In this document: piece by piece, positions 26,243-34,926 of the stretch | Numbering within the stretch: the first letter of the stretch is position 1 | Layout of the letters: each line of letters opens with the position of its first letter | DNA from: JAGTVG01 sp942491935 | GTDB lineage: Bacteria; Bacteroidota; Bacteroidia; Cytophagales; Cyclobacteriaceae | DNA length: 64,000 nt | NCBI GenBank assembly: GCA_942491935.1 | Contig: CALOCZ010000003.1 | Span: forward strand, 1 to 64,000 | Reading direction: 5' to 3' | Position numbers and translations under genes: made by a program | Notes under the pieces: generated by a model | Databases searched by the model: none | Seen by the model: only the letters and a program-made list of their open reading frames with translations | What the model was told of the DNA's origin: nothing

Positions 26243-27367
26243 ATGAAAATTGTGAAGAGATCGATATTTACAGGAATCTTTCTGTTTTGGGGATCATTGG
26301 TATATGCCCAGTGGATGGATATAACCGATGTTTCAATACAACCTGTCATGACTGAACAGGGAGGTCCCGTATTTGAGATTTCTTACACTTTAAATGATAG
26401 TAGTCTTACTGAGGAAAATCCCGCTTATGTATTCATTCATTTTTCTCAGGACAATGGAAATACATGGAATATTATCGATCCTTCATTCTTATCTGAAGAA
26501 GGCATCGGCATAGTACAGCATTCAGGAAAAAAGAAAACACTTTTCTGGGGAAGTGGAGAATTGGGAATAGAAGATCCGGCAATTATGATAAGGGGATTGA
26601 AAATGGCAAAGATCCCTGCAGGAGAGTTTATCCTGAAGAGTTTTCCTGCTGGAGGGAAAGATCCTTCGATATCGGTAAGACCTGATAATAACCTTCCTAA
26701 ATTTTATATGTCCATAAATGAAACGACTATTTCCATGTACGTGGACTTCCTGAACGAAAGGGGCAAAAATGGATCAGGTTGGAATGATCGTATGGCCAAT
26801 GAAAAAAGATGCGGAATCAGTAAAACAGGAAATAAAGCAAATTATCAATATGAATGCATCGAAGGTAGGGAAAACTATCCCATCACCTATGTATCCTGGT
26901 ATGATGCTAATAATTTCCTTCAATGGTGTGGTTTAAGCCTGCCAACAGAGGCGATGTTTGAAAAAGCTTTCGTTGGAGGAATTTACCTGGATGGAGACCA
27001 AAAAAAATCTATTCCGAATATCAATCCGGAAAGAAAATACCCTTGGGGAGATGAAGTACCCTATCAGGGAGGCATTTATCGATGCAATTATGCTGGCGAT
27101 GAAGATGGGTTCTCAAACCTTGCTCCAGTTGGTACTTTCAGCAGATTTTCCAGTCCTTATGGCATTAATGACCTGGCAGGCAATGTGTCTGAATGGACGC
27201 TTGACTGGTATAGCACGACCTACCATATAGGCCTGGACGGGTTCAGAATGATACGTGGAGGATCATGGCTGGCAGAACCTTTTGCATGTGATGCTATATC
27301 CGGCGCGACTCAGTTCCCTATTAAAGAAAGTAGCATTATGGGCTTTAGAGGGGTATATATTCCTTAA
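26243..27367 (+). CDS. Secreted SUMF1 (formylglycine-generating-enzyme-like) domain protein
   Basis: A 374-residue protein with a signal peptide (IFTGIFLFWGSLVYA). An N-terminal immunoglobulin-like part of about 120 residues (FEISYTLNDSSL, FIHFSQDNGNTWN) is followed by a SUMF1 fold: MAKIPAGEFIL, YPITYVSWYDANNFLQWCG, LPTEAMFEKA, YPWGDE, YGINDLAGNVSEWTLDW, RMIRGGSW and GFRGVYIP. Key active-site cysteines of true sulfatase-modifying enzymes are not evident, so this is more likely a structural or binding SUMF1 protein, as is common in Bacteroidota. It follows the oxidoreductase by 20 bases and was probably co-transcribed with it. Confidence 0.85.
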   Translation: MKIVKRSIFTGIFLFWGSLVYAQWMDITDVSIQPVMTEQGGPVFEISYTLNDSSLTEENPAYVFIHFSQDNGNTWNIIDPSFLSEEGIGIVQHSGKKKTLFWGSGELGIEDPAIMIRGLKMAKIPAGEFILKSFPAGGKDPSISVRPDNNLPKFYMSINETTISMYVDFLNERGKNGSGWNDRMANEKRCGISKTGNKANYQYECIEGRENYPITYVSWYDANNFLQWCGLSLPTEAMFEKAFVGGIYLDGDQKKSIPNINPERKYPWGDEVPYQGGIYRCNYAGDEDGFSNLAPVGTFSRFSSPYGINDLAGNVSEWTLDWYSTTYHIGLDGFRMIRGGSWLAEPFACDAISGATQFPIKESSIMGFRGVYIP

Positions 27368-27374
27368 CAATAAT

Positions 27375-27519
27375 ACACTCGAATGTTCTTCCACATGATA
27401 ACCTGAGGTTTTAAATTGCGGACAATACATGAATATGCTTTTCAGTATGATAGCTTTCAGCTTGCAGATGACTATCGGATTCCAATCTAAACGTGAACAT
27501 GCTTTTCTGCATGGTAGCT
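27375..27519. repeat. Decayed tandem copies of the lipA 3' end
   Basis: Three related 29-base segments lie at 27491-27519 (inside lipA), 27427-27455 and 27375-27403. The first two match at 24 of 29 positions. On the minus strand they translate as SYHAEKHVHV, SYHTEKHIHV and, weakly, GYHVEEHSSV. The outer copies follow the lipA stop codon, so they look like partial duplications left behind as non-coding sequence. The third copy is much more diverged and less certain. Confidence 0.72.
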
Positions 27520-28359
27520 TGACCGAACAAGTGGGCTTGATTCCACATATTTAATCCCCCGCTTAAGTCCCTCTTCTTTGTAAAATGCGAATTTATCCGG
27601 ATGTACAAATTCTTCTACTTCCAGATGCATTTTTGTAGGTTGTAGATATTGCCCGATAGTAAGTATGTCGCAGCCATGTTCAGCAAGGTCATCCATTGTT
27701 TTAAAAACATCCTCATCTGCCTCGCCCAGTCCTACCATTATTCCTGATTTTGTTCTTTTACCGAAATCTTTTGTCCTTTGGATCTGTTCAAGGCTGCGGT
27801 AATATTTGGCCTGGGGCCTTACACGTCGATACAGGTTTTCAACTGTTTCAAGATTGTGGGACACCACTTCCTGTCCCGCACTAATCATCCGGATTAGTGC
27901 ATCCCAGGTACCTTTAACATCCGGAATTAAAGTTTCAATGGTTGTTAAAGGGCTCAGTTCTTTAATTTTTACTACGGTCTGATACCAGATTTCTGCGCCC
28001 CGGTCCTTGAGTTCATCCCTGTTTACAGATGTGATTACAGCATGCTTAACACCCATTTTCTGAATGGCTTCTGCTACCCTGTTCGGTTCTTCCTCATCAT
28101 ATTCCGGCGGCCTTCCCGTTGCTACAGCACAAAAAGTGCAGCTTCTGGTGCAGACATTTCCCAGGATCATGAATGTTGCCGTTCCGGCTCCCCAGCATTC
28201 GCCCATGTTTGGACAATTCCCGCTTTCACAAATGGTATGAAGCCGGTGTTTGTCGACCAGTTCCCTGACTTTTGCATACTCTTTACATATGGGTAATTTT
28301 ACCCTTAGCCAATCCGGCTTCTTTCTAAACTGTCTTACGTTCTTTTCCACTACCGACAT
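27487..28359 (-). CDS. lipA: Lipoyl synthase
   Basis: Radical SAM enzyme that inserts two sulfurs into protein-bound octanoyl groups to make lipoyl cofactors for 2-oxoacid dehydrogenases and the glycine cleavage system. The 290-residue protein has the LipA-specific auxiliary cluster C44, C49 and C55 (CESGNCPNMGEC). The radical SAM cluster C70, C74 and C77 (CTRSCTFC) follows. The conserved RSSY ligand is at 279-282. Length is normal. The gene stands alone on the minus strand, convergent with the SUMF1 gene, with a diverged duplicate of its last codons just past the stop. Confidence 0.97.
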   Translation of the reverse strand: MSVVEKNVRQFRKKPDWLRVKLPICKEYAKVRELVDKHRLHTICESGNCPNMGECWGAGTATFMILGNVCTRSCTFCAVATGRPPEYDEEEPNRVAEAIQKMGVKHAVITSVNRDELKDRGAEIWYQTVVKIKELSPLTTIETLIPDVKGTWDALIRMISAGQEVVSHNLETVENLYRRVRPQAKYYRSLEQIQRTKDFGKRTKSGIMVGLGEADEDVFKTMDDLAEHGCDILTIGQYLQPTKMHLEVEEFVHPDKFAFYKEEGLKRGIKYVESSPLVRSSYHAEKHVHV

Positions 28360-28413
28360 ACAGACTTATTTAAATTCAATAGGAAATTTTTGGATTTACA
28401 AAGGCTCTTAATA

Positions 28414-29139
28414 CTATTTTCGCCTGCCATAGTACAAAGTTGCAAAGGCATTTGGGAATATACTATAGTTTTCAGCAGTAGGAATGATAGGGATCTCTTT
28501 TGAATATGCCTCTATCATAAATCCCAACTCTATACCAAAAACTTTATTTTTCTTCGAGCCAAACTCAAAAGCAAGAGATCCTTTCCAGTTTATTCCCATA
28601 ACAATATTTGACTGGCCAAGTCCCTGGAATAATCCTCCTGTTCCCAGGATATTCTCCCTGTTTTGATGCTTGGTTGCATTATATTGCTCAGTTACGATTA
28701 ATCCACCATTGTTCATATATTCAATATAATACGGGGCAACAATTCCAATTGTGGGCCCAATTGCGGTAATAAGATTTACCTGAACACCTTGTTGTGGAGC
28801 TTTCCTGAATAAGATCCAATCCCTCCCATATTGTCCCCGGATTGCATACAAATAATTAGACTTTCCATAAATATATGTATTACCGGTGAAGGAATAATAC
28901 CTTTCCTCTTTTGGGTGCTTTATGTTGACCATCTCAGCTGCAATATAATGGAAAGCACTATTCCTATGGTGAATGCTGTACTTGAAAATTACCCCGCCGA
29001 TTAAACCACTATTCGTAGCTTTGGTTATTCCAACTGAGATTTCTTTGCTATAGTTTAATTCATCAGAGGGCTGCGAATAAATACAGTTTACAGATCCAAC
29101 TGACAATAATAGCAATATGATGATGATCCTATTTCTCAT
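28414..29139 (-). CDS. Secreted beta-barrel-like protein of unknown function
   Basis: From the ATG at 29139 the product is 241 residues with a clear signal peptide (MRNRIIIILLLLSVGSVNCIYSQ). A longer frame to 29235 starts with sequence that does not look like a secretion signal, so I chose the internal start. The mature part alternates short polar and hydrophobic stretches (FKYSIHHRNSAFHYIAAEMV, LYAIRGQYGRDWILF, IVMGINWKGSLAFEFG), as expected of a small outer-membrane barrel, and ends FATLYYGRRK. No family recognised beyond this. It lies between lipA and the small gene at 29250 on the same strand. Confidence 0.7.
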   Translation of the reverse strand: MRNRIIIILLLLSVGSVNCIYSQPSDELNYSKEISVGITKATNSGLIGGVIFKYSIHHRNSAFHYIAAEMVNIKHPKEERYYSFTGNTYIYGKSNYLYAIRGQYGRDWILFRKAPQQGVQVNLITAIGPTIGIVAPYYIEYMNNGGLIVTEQYNATKHQNRENILGTGGLFQGLGQSNIVMGINWKGSLAFEFGSKKNKVFGIELGFMIEAYSKEIPIIPTAENYSIFPNAFATLYYGRRK

Positions 29140-29249
29140 AATTCCTGATGCGCCACAGATTCCTCTTCCTGAGATTTCATGTGTGTATAAAGATAACGAA
29201 AAAAAAAATTTAATGTTTTTAATTCTTCTCAACATAGAAAGAATACAAT

Positions 29250-29636
29250 CTAATCAATTGGATATGGAATATAAATGAAACTGGTCATTTTTTCATTGAC
29301 CAGAAATATACAACAGTATTCATCAGGATCCTTATACGTTTCCTGAAAAGCCTTAACCTTCTCATTATCAATTAGTTTTCTTTGCAAGAACTCATCAAGA
29401 TAAGATGCATAATAATTCCAATCAAGGTTCAGGTCTTCCTTGCCATAAAGCAATTGTCCAATGGGAAGTTGGTCTTTGGAAACAGGGAATATCGGGTAAT
29501 CTGAAAATCCATTTTTCCGTATCTGATAAGAGGCTTCCTTAATGTTATCTGAAACTTTTACAAAATCCTGGGTTATCTGGCCAAGGAATTTCCCATTCAG
29601 TTCGGGATCATTGTTTATAATATCATTATGACTCAT
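29250..29636 (-). CDS. Conserved hypothetical protein beside rlmD
   Basis: A 128-residue soluble protein without signal peptide or membrane segment. It has a motif-like C-terminus, YKDPDEYCCIFLVNEKMTSF followed by IYIPYPID, and an N-terminal helical stretch (ITQDFVKVSDNIKEASYQIR). I do not recognise a named domain. It begins one base after the rlmD stop codon and is almost certainly co-transcribed with it, a tight coupling that supports it as a real gene. Confidence 0.72.
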   Translation of the reverse strand: MSHNDIINNDPELNGKFLGQITQDFVKVSDNIKEASYQIRKNGFSDYPIFPVSKDQLPIGQLLYGKEDLNLDWNYYASYLDEFLQRKLIDNEKVKAFQETYKDPDEYCCIFLVNEKMTSFIYIPYPID

Positions 29637-29637
29637 T

Positions 29638-31041
29638 CTATTTTATATCAAGAACAACAATATTTTCAATATGATGTGTATGTGGAAACATGTCTATAGC
29701 CTGGGATTTAACAAGCCGATACCTGTCATTTAGTAAATCAATATCTCTGGCTTGAGTGGCAGGATTACAACTTACGTAAACGATTCTTCTTGCAGAAGTC
29801 TTTAATATCGCAGCAATAACATCTTTATGCATCCCTGCACGTGGAGGATCGGTAATGATCACATCCGGATTTCCATGCTCATCAAGAAAGGCTTCGCTAA
29901 ATATTTTAGCAATATCACCCTCCAGAAACGTAGTATTCGTGATTTGATTTATTTCAGAATTAATTTTTGCATCTTCTATTGCCTCCGGTACGTATTCCAG
30001 CCCAACAACCTTTTTTACCTGCCTGGCGATGAAATTTGCTATGGTCCCCGTCCCGGTATACAAATCATAAACGATGTCAGTCTTTTCAAGTTCTGCGAAT
30101 TCCCTTACAAATTTGTATAATTCATAGGCCTGATCTGAATTTGTCTGGAAAAATGATTTCGGGCTGATCCTGAACTCCAGGTCTTCCATTTTCTGGATCA
30201 TATACTTGCTACCGGCAAAATGAACTGCTTCCAGATCATTATAGCTTTCATTTCCTTTGGAATTTATCAGATAATGAAGGCTGGTAATCTCAGGAAAGGT
30301 ATTCATTAGTTCATTCAATATCTTTTCTATCCATTCCCCGTTTTCATAACCTACTTGAAGAATGACCATCCATTCACCACTGTTACTGTTCCTGATGATC
30401 AGGTTTCTCAGAAATCCCTTGCGTTCTCTAATATTATAAAAGGGAATATTTTCCTGCAAAGCAATTTCTTTCACTTTTAGCCGGATCTTGTTAGACATAT
30501 CAGGCTGTAAGTAACATTTTTCAATATCCAGAACTTTGTCAAACTGACCCGGTTTATGAAATCCAAGTCCATTTCGCTCGAAAGTCGCTCCGGAATTTAT
30601 TTCATCATGTGTGAGCCACCTCTGGTCAGTAAATGTAAATTCCAGCTTATTTCGGTATGCTACATGATGACTTGCACCAAATATGGGCTCATACTTTATC
30701 TCTTTTTGATGGCCAATTCTTTCCAGTTGATCCAGGATCTGCTGTTGTTTAAATTCTAATTGATCCGGATATTGAATGTGCTGCCATTTGCATCCGCCAC
30801 AGGTACCATAATGAACGCAAAAGGGTGTCTGACGCTTTGAAGAAAAAGAATGATAATAAACAGGTCTTGCTTCAAGGTAATTTTTTTTCTTCCTGATGAT
30901 CCGGATATCCACAACATCCCCTGGGGCAGTCTGTTCGATAAATATCACCTGGCCATCAATTTTTGCCACGCATTTCGATTCGGCTGCAAAATCCTCAACC
31001 AGTATTTCTTCCAGAATATCTCCTTTTCTTATCATTATCAT
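29638..31041 (-). CDS. rlmD: 23S rRNA (uracil-5-)-methyltransferase, RlmD/RumA family
   Basis: SAM-dependent enzyme forming 5-methyluridine in 23S rRNA; the exact site (U1939 or another) is uncertain in this phylum. The 467-residue protein has an N-terminal TRAM domain (ILEEILVEDFAAESKCVAKI). The iron-sulfur motif CGGCKWQH follows, with an upstream FCVHYGTC. The methyltransferase domain has DLYTGTGTIANF and TDPPRAGMH. The nucleophilic cysteine is C425 in VSCNPATQARD. Length suits the family. It leads a small operon with the hypothetical gene at 29250. Confidence 0.93.
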   Translation of the reverse strand: MIMIRKGDILEEILVEDFAAESKCVAKIDGQVIFIEQTAPGDVVDIRIIRKKKNYLEARPVYYHSFSSKRQTPFCVHYGTCGGCKWQHIQYPDQLEFKQQQILDQLERIGHQKEIKYEPIFGASHHVAYRNKLEFTFTDQRWLTHDEINSGATFERNGLGFHKPGQFDKVLDIEKCYLQPDMSNKIRLKVKEIALQENIPFYNIRERKGFLRNLIIRNSNSGEWMVILQVGYENGEWIEKILNELMNTFPEITSLHYLINSKGNESYNDLEAVHFAGSKYMIQKMEDLEFRISPKSFFQTNSDQAYELYKFVREFAELEKTDIVYDLYTGTGTIANFIARQVKKVVGLEYVPEAIEDAKINSEINQITNTTFLEGDIAKIFSEAFLDEHGNPDVIITDPPRAGMHKDVIAAILKTSARRIVYVSCNPATQARDIDLLNDRYRLVKSQAIDMFPHTHHIENIVVLDIK

Positions 31042-31261
31042 GCAAAGTTAAACATTATTGGATATGGCAATCGTCTATTTTGGCTATTAATTAAAACCTC
31101 TTGAAGAGAAATGATTATACAGTCCTATACCCTTATGGGCAAATAGCAGAAAGACTATTTATTGGTATAAAAAACAGGACCTTTTAATATGAACCAGATC
31201 CGATGCGGTATTTATTTATAATTTATATAATTTTAATCAGGTAAATTTTACTAATAAATCC

Positions 31262-32068
31262 ATGCAAGATAAAGTTGTAATCATTACGGGGGCCACATCA
31301 GGGATTGGAAAAGCTTGTGCTGAGGAATTTGGCAAGGAAGGCGCTAAAATTGTATTTACCGGGAGGAATAACGAAAGGCTGGCAGAAGTTAAAAAAAGCC
31401 TGACTGATCTGGGTGTAGAACATTCAGGATATATTATGGATGTTAGTGATGAAAAAGAGAATAAAAGATTAATTGATCAGACTATAGAAAAATACGGAAG
31501 GATCGATATTCTTATCAATAATGCAGGAATATCAATGAGGGCCCTCTTTAATGATTCCGATCTCGAGGTATTTAAGAAAGTAATGGATATTAATTTCTAT
31601 GGCACTGTCTATGCAACCAAATATGCCTTGCCTTATATTATTGTATCGAAGGGAACAATTGTAGGTGTATCTTCCATAAACGGCCATCGTGGTACTCCGG
31701 CAAGATCGGCCTATTCAGCATCCAAGTATGCTATGGAAGGTTTTTTAGAAGCTTTGCGTACCGAGGTAATGAACCTTGGTGTCCATGTACTTGTGGTCAG
31801 CCCGGGATTCACAGGTACAAATATCCGGAATGCGGCCCTAAACAAGGATGGTATGGAGCAAGGTGAATCCCCACGCGATGAGGATAAAATGATGACATCA
31901 GAAAAGGTTGCAAAAAGCATTTTAAATGGGATAAAAAGGAAAAAACGGGATATCGTGCTTACTACGCAGGGCAAACTGGTGGTTTTTTTAAATAAATGGA
32001 TGCCCGGATGGATGGATAAAAAGGTATACGAGCACATGGCAAAGGAAAAAGACTCTCCTTTTAAATAA
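31262..32068 (+). CDS. Short-chain dehydrogenase/reductase (SDR)
   Basis: A 268-residue classical SDR using NAD(P)H. Cofactor loop TGATSGIGKA at 9-18, NNAG at about 86-89, catalytic Ser at 137-138 (VSSINGHRG), and YSASK with Y151 and K155. The C-terminal region (NKWMPGWMDKKVYEHMAKEK) carries a hydrophobic patch common in membrane-associated SDRs such as the DHRS7/YqjQ type. The substrate cannot be predicted. It is about 95 bases ahead of the pyruvate kinase gene on the same strand. Confidence 0.93.
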   Translation: MQDKVVIITGATSGIGKACAEEFGKEGAKIVFTGRNNERLAEVKKSLTDLGVEHSGYIMDVSDEKENKRLIDQTIEKYGRIDILINNAGISMRALFNDSDLEVFKKVMDINFYGTVYATKYALPYIIVSKGTIVGVSSINGHRGTPARSAYSASKYAMEGFLEALRTEVMNLGVHVLVVSPGFTGTNIRNAALNKDGMEQGESPRDEDKMMTSEKVAKSILNGIKRKKRDIVLTTQGKLVVFLNKWMPGWMDKKVYEHMAKEKDSPFK

Positions 32069-32161
32069 AACCTGGAGATTTCTCCTAAACGACCATCGTC
32101 TTTATTACTAAATAATATGATTTAACTATATTGCAGAAGCATCAATATTTGTATACCTGAT

Positions 32162-33988
32162 ATGTCGCCAGGCCAAAAGAAATTAGAACTGATAATTGTA
32201 AAGCTGGAGGATGTTCTAGCCACAGCAGAAAAACTTACTTTAACATATGCAGGGGATCTGGATAAAATACACCCTGCTTACAAACAATCTGCGCAGAATC
32301 TTATATTATACCTTGCTTTCAGGCAGCTCGATTTCGATAATATTAAAGAAACGCTGGAATCTTTTGGCATTTCTCAATTATCAAAAGACGAGCGTCATAT
32401 TAAAAGCAGTATTGAAGCTGTATTAAACAATATCCGGAAAATCCTTATTCCTGATTTTGGTTTTGAAAACATTAAAAAAGAAAAGTTTAAAGAAGGGTAT
32501 AATTTCCAGAAAATCAATACAACATCCCTGCTGGGCCCTGAGATCGCTGACCGGATCACGCGTATTATGGTCACCCTTCCGCTCGATGCTGCTTATGATT
32601 ATGACCTTGTTCTTGGACTATTAAAAGCCAATATTAATTGCTTCAGGATCAATTGTGCCCATGATGGGCCGGAACAGTGGAAGATGATGATTGATAATAT
32701 ACATCAGGCCAAGCAGGAAACAGGGAAGGAATGCCGGATTTGCATGGACCTTAGTGGCCCAAAATTCCGGACAGGACATATGCGGACCGGGCCTAAAGTA
32801 ATACGTTTAAAACCGGAGAAGAATGACTATGGTATTGTGGTCAATCCTGTCCGTTTCTGGATCGCCCCCCCGGATGAACCACCCGAGGATATTAAAATCC
32901 CCTTTTTGCCTGTAGAGAGAGCATGGTATAAAAAGCTGAAAAAAGGAACCATTGTTCAATTAATGGATGCCAGGGGGAAAAAGAGAAAGATTAAGATCAT
33001 CGAGGAAAGCTTCAGGGGAAAATGGGCTACAACCAACGATACTACCTATATCAGGACTGGCACAAGGCTTCATATTGTCAAAAAGGAAAGCAAAGAAAAG
33101 ATTACTACAATAGTGGGTGAACTATTCCCATTGGAAGAAAAAATTCTTTTACGGCGAGGAGATCAACTGATCATTCATCATAAAGAAAACCCCGGAGCCC
33201 CAGCCATTATAAAGGAAGACGGAAGTGTTCAAAAACCAGCCCATATATCATGTTCGCTTAAAGAGATATTCATCGATACCAGGATCGGCGAACCAGTTTT
33301 GCTCGATGATGGTAAAATCGAAGGATTTATAGAAGATAAGAAAAAGGATAAACTGGTTGTTCGCATAAGTTGGGCGGATGACAAAGGTTCAACCCTGAGG
33401 GCCGACAAAGGCATCAATCTTCCTGAAAGCACTTTGAATTTGCGGGGATTAACAAATAAAGACAGGGAAGACCTCAAATTCATTGCAAAATACGCGGATG
33501 TAGTGAATGTGTCATTTGTGAATAGCACAGAAGATGTTGAGGATATTAAAAACGCACTAAAAGAAATTAAAGGAACTCATTTAGGTATTATTCTGAAGAT
33601 TGAAACCAAACAGGGATACAGTAACCTTCCTGAAATTTTACTGAATGCCATGCAATTACATCCTATAGGTGTTATGATTGCCCGGGGTGACCTGGCTGTA
33701 GAGGTAGGTTGGCAAAAGCTTGCCGAAGTTCAGGAAGAAATATTGAAATTATGTTCCGCTGCGCATATACCTGATATATGGGCTACTCAGGTCCTTGAGA
33801 ACCTGGCCAAGAAAGGTCGACCATCCAGGGCCGAAATTACCGATGCTGCTATGGCTCAAAGGGCGGATTGTATCATGCTGAATAAAGGCCCTCACATCAT
33901 TGCTGCAATAAATATGCTGGACAGTATCATCAGGAGCATGCAAAAATCTACCGATAGCAGAAAACCAAAAGTCAGGATGCTGGATTAG
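32162..33988 (+). CDS. Atypical pyruvate kinase-like protein with enlarged B domain
   Basis: Glycolytic enzyme fold that transfers phosphate from phosphoenolpyruvate to ADP. The 608-residue product keeps the catalytic barrel: FRINCAHD at 161-168 (usually ARLNFSHG), DLSGPKFRTG at 196-205, LKIETKQG with K479 and E481, MIARGDLAVE with D510, and WATQVLENLAKKGRPSRAE. A Lys (201) stands where K-dependent enzymes have Glu117. Three departures from the standard enzyme are visible: an N-terminal extension of about 130 residues, a B domain of roughly 210 residues (206-418) against the usual 100 or so, and no C-terminal allosteric domain. The first potassium-site Ser is Ala here. Kinase activity is likely but not certain. 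Confidence 0.82.
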   Translation: MSPGQKKLELIIVKLEDVLATAEKLTLTYAGDLDKIHPAYKQSAQNLILYLAFRQLDFDNIKETLESFGISQLSKDERHIKSSIEAVLNNIRKILIPDFGFENIKKEKFKEGYNFQKINTTSLLGPEIADRITRIMVTLPLDAAYDYDLVLGLLKANINCFRINCAHDGPEQWKMMIDNIHQAKQETGKECRICMDLSGPKFRTGHMRTGPKVIRLKPEKNDYGIVVNPVRFWIAPPDEPPEDIKIPFLPVERAWYKKLKKGTIVQLMDARGKKRKIKIIEESFRGKWATTNDTTYIRTGTRLHIVKKESKEKITTIVGELFPLEEKILLRRGDQLIIHHKENPGAPAIIKEDGSVQKPAHISCSLKEIFIDTRIGEPVLLDDGKIEGFIEDKKKDKLVVRISWADDKGSTLRADKGINLPESTLNLRGLTNKDREDLKFIAKYADVVNVSFVNSTEDVEDIKNALKEIKGTHLGIILKIETKQGYSNLPEILLNAMQLHPIGVMIARGDLAVEVGWQKLAEVQEEILKLCSAAHIPDIWATQVLENLAKKGRPSRAEITDAAMAQRADCIMLNKGPHIIAAINMLDSIIRSMQKSTDSRKPKVRMLD

Positions 33989-34097
33989 GATTAAAATTAA
34001 GATCTTTAAACTTAAATTTCTATTTTACAAGATTAATAGCACCAGGATTAGCCGGGATCACAAGATTATTACTAAGAACCATCAAAAAACGAAGCAT

Positions 34098-34505
34098 ATG
34101 AAACGAGTAACAGGAATAGGGGGTATTTTCTTTAAATGTAAAGAGCCTGAAAAAGTAAAACAATGGTATAATGACCATCTGGGTATAAAATCAGATCAAT
34201 ATGGCGGTGCCTTCATCTGGAGGGAACATAATGATCCTGACCATAAAGGATATACTGCATGGAGCCCTTTTTCAGATAATACCAGGTATTTTTCTCCAAG
34301 CAAGAAGGACTTTATGTTTAATTACCGGGTTGAAAATCTGGAGAAATTACTGGAAGTATTGAAAGAGGAAGGCGTGGAGATAGTGGGGGAGATCGAAGAG
34401 TATGAATATGGCAAGTTTGGATGGATCATGGACCCGGAAGGAAATAAGATCGAACTTTGGGAACCGGTGGATTCGAAATTGACAGGTACCATCTCCAACC
34501 TTTAA
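34098..34505 (+). CDS. Glyoxalase/bleomycin resistance (VOC) family protein
   Basis: A 135-residue single VOC module pair of the metal-dependent vicinal oxygen chelate superfamily. Motifs: GIGGIFFKCKEPEKVKQWYN and HLGIKSDQYG at the N-terminus, FNYRVENLEKLLEVLKEEGV in the middle, and GWIMDPEGNKIELWEP at the end, with the terminal metal Glu. These proteins range from lyases to isomerases, and this one cannot be placed further. It is about 110 bases after the pyruvate kinase gene. Confidence 0.9.
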   Translation: MKRVTGIGGIFFKCKEPEKVKQWYNDHLGIKSDQYGGAFIWREHNDPDHKGYTAWSPFSDNTRYFSPSKKDFMFNYRVENLEKLLEVLKEEGVEIVGEIEEYEYGKFGWIMDPEGNKIELWEPVDSKLTGTISNL

Positions 34506-34926
34506 TATTTATCTGGAAAATTGCACAAAGGTGGAGGTTGAGGGTACTTTTTGGCCGGATAAGTGATACCAATTGACGATAGAATAATGGTCCGCTTTCG
34601 ATTCAAATTTGACTATTGTCATTTCCAGGCTCTTACATTCAAGTCTTGCATATAAAAGGGTTAGAAATCCATTGGGAAGGACAAAAACCAATTTCGAAGA
34701 GTATGATTTACATGTTTTTCTCAAGAAATCATCAAATATGAAACGTCAGAATTCTAGTAATTTTCCGCTTTTGATTATAATCTCGTGAATTGAATCTGCC
34801 AAACTGCTTTTAAACGATCCCGTAACTATAAAGCTAATATAATAGTATATAGTCTATCATATGGGGTCAGTACCCTTTTAGATGGGCCAGAAGGATATTA
34901 TCTTGGATTTTGGATTATTCTATTTC
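34506..34926. other. Intergenic region between convergent genes
   Basis: No supported gene. A minus-strand frame at 34509-34724 reads a 71-residue protein (for example YSIVNWYHLSGQKVPSTSTF) that abuts the VOC stop, but it starts at TTG, has no family and no ribosome-binding site. The rest is AT-rich without clear hairpins. Confidence 0.4.

Noticed and set aside
34509..34724. 71-residue minus-strand frame beside the VOC gene
   Set aside because: Starts at TTG without a ribosome-binding site, has an in-frame stop a few codons upstream and no recognisable family.
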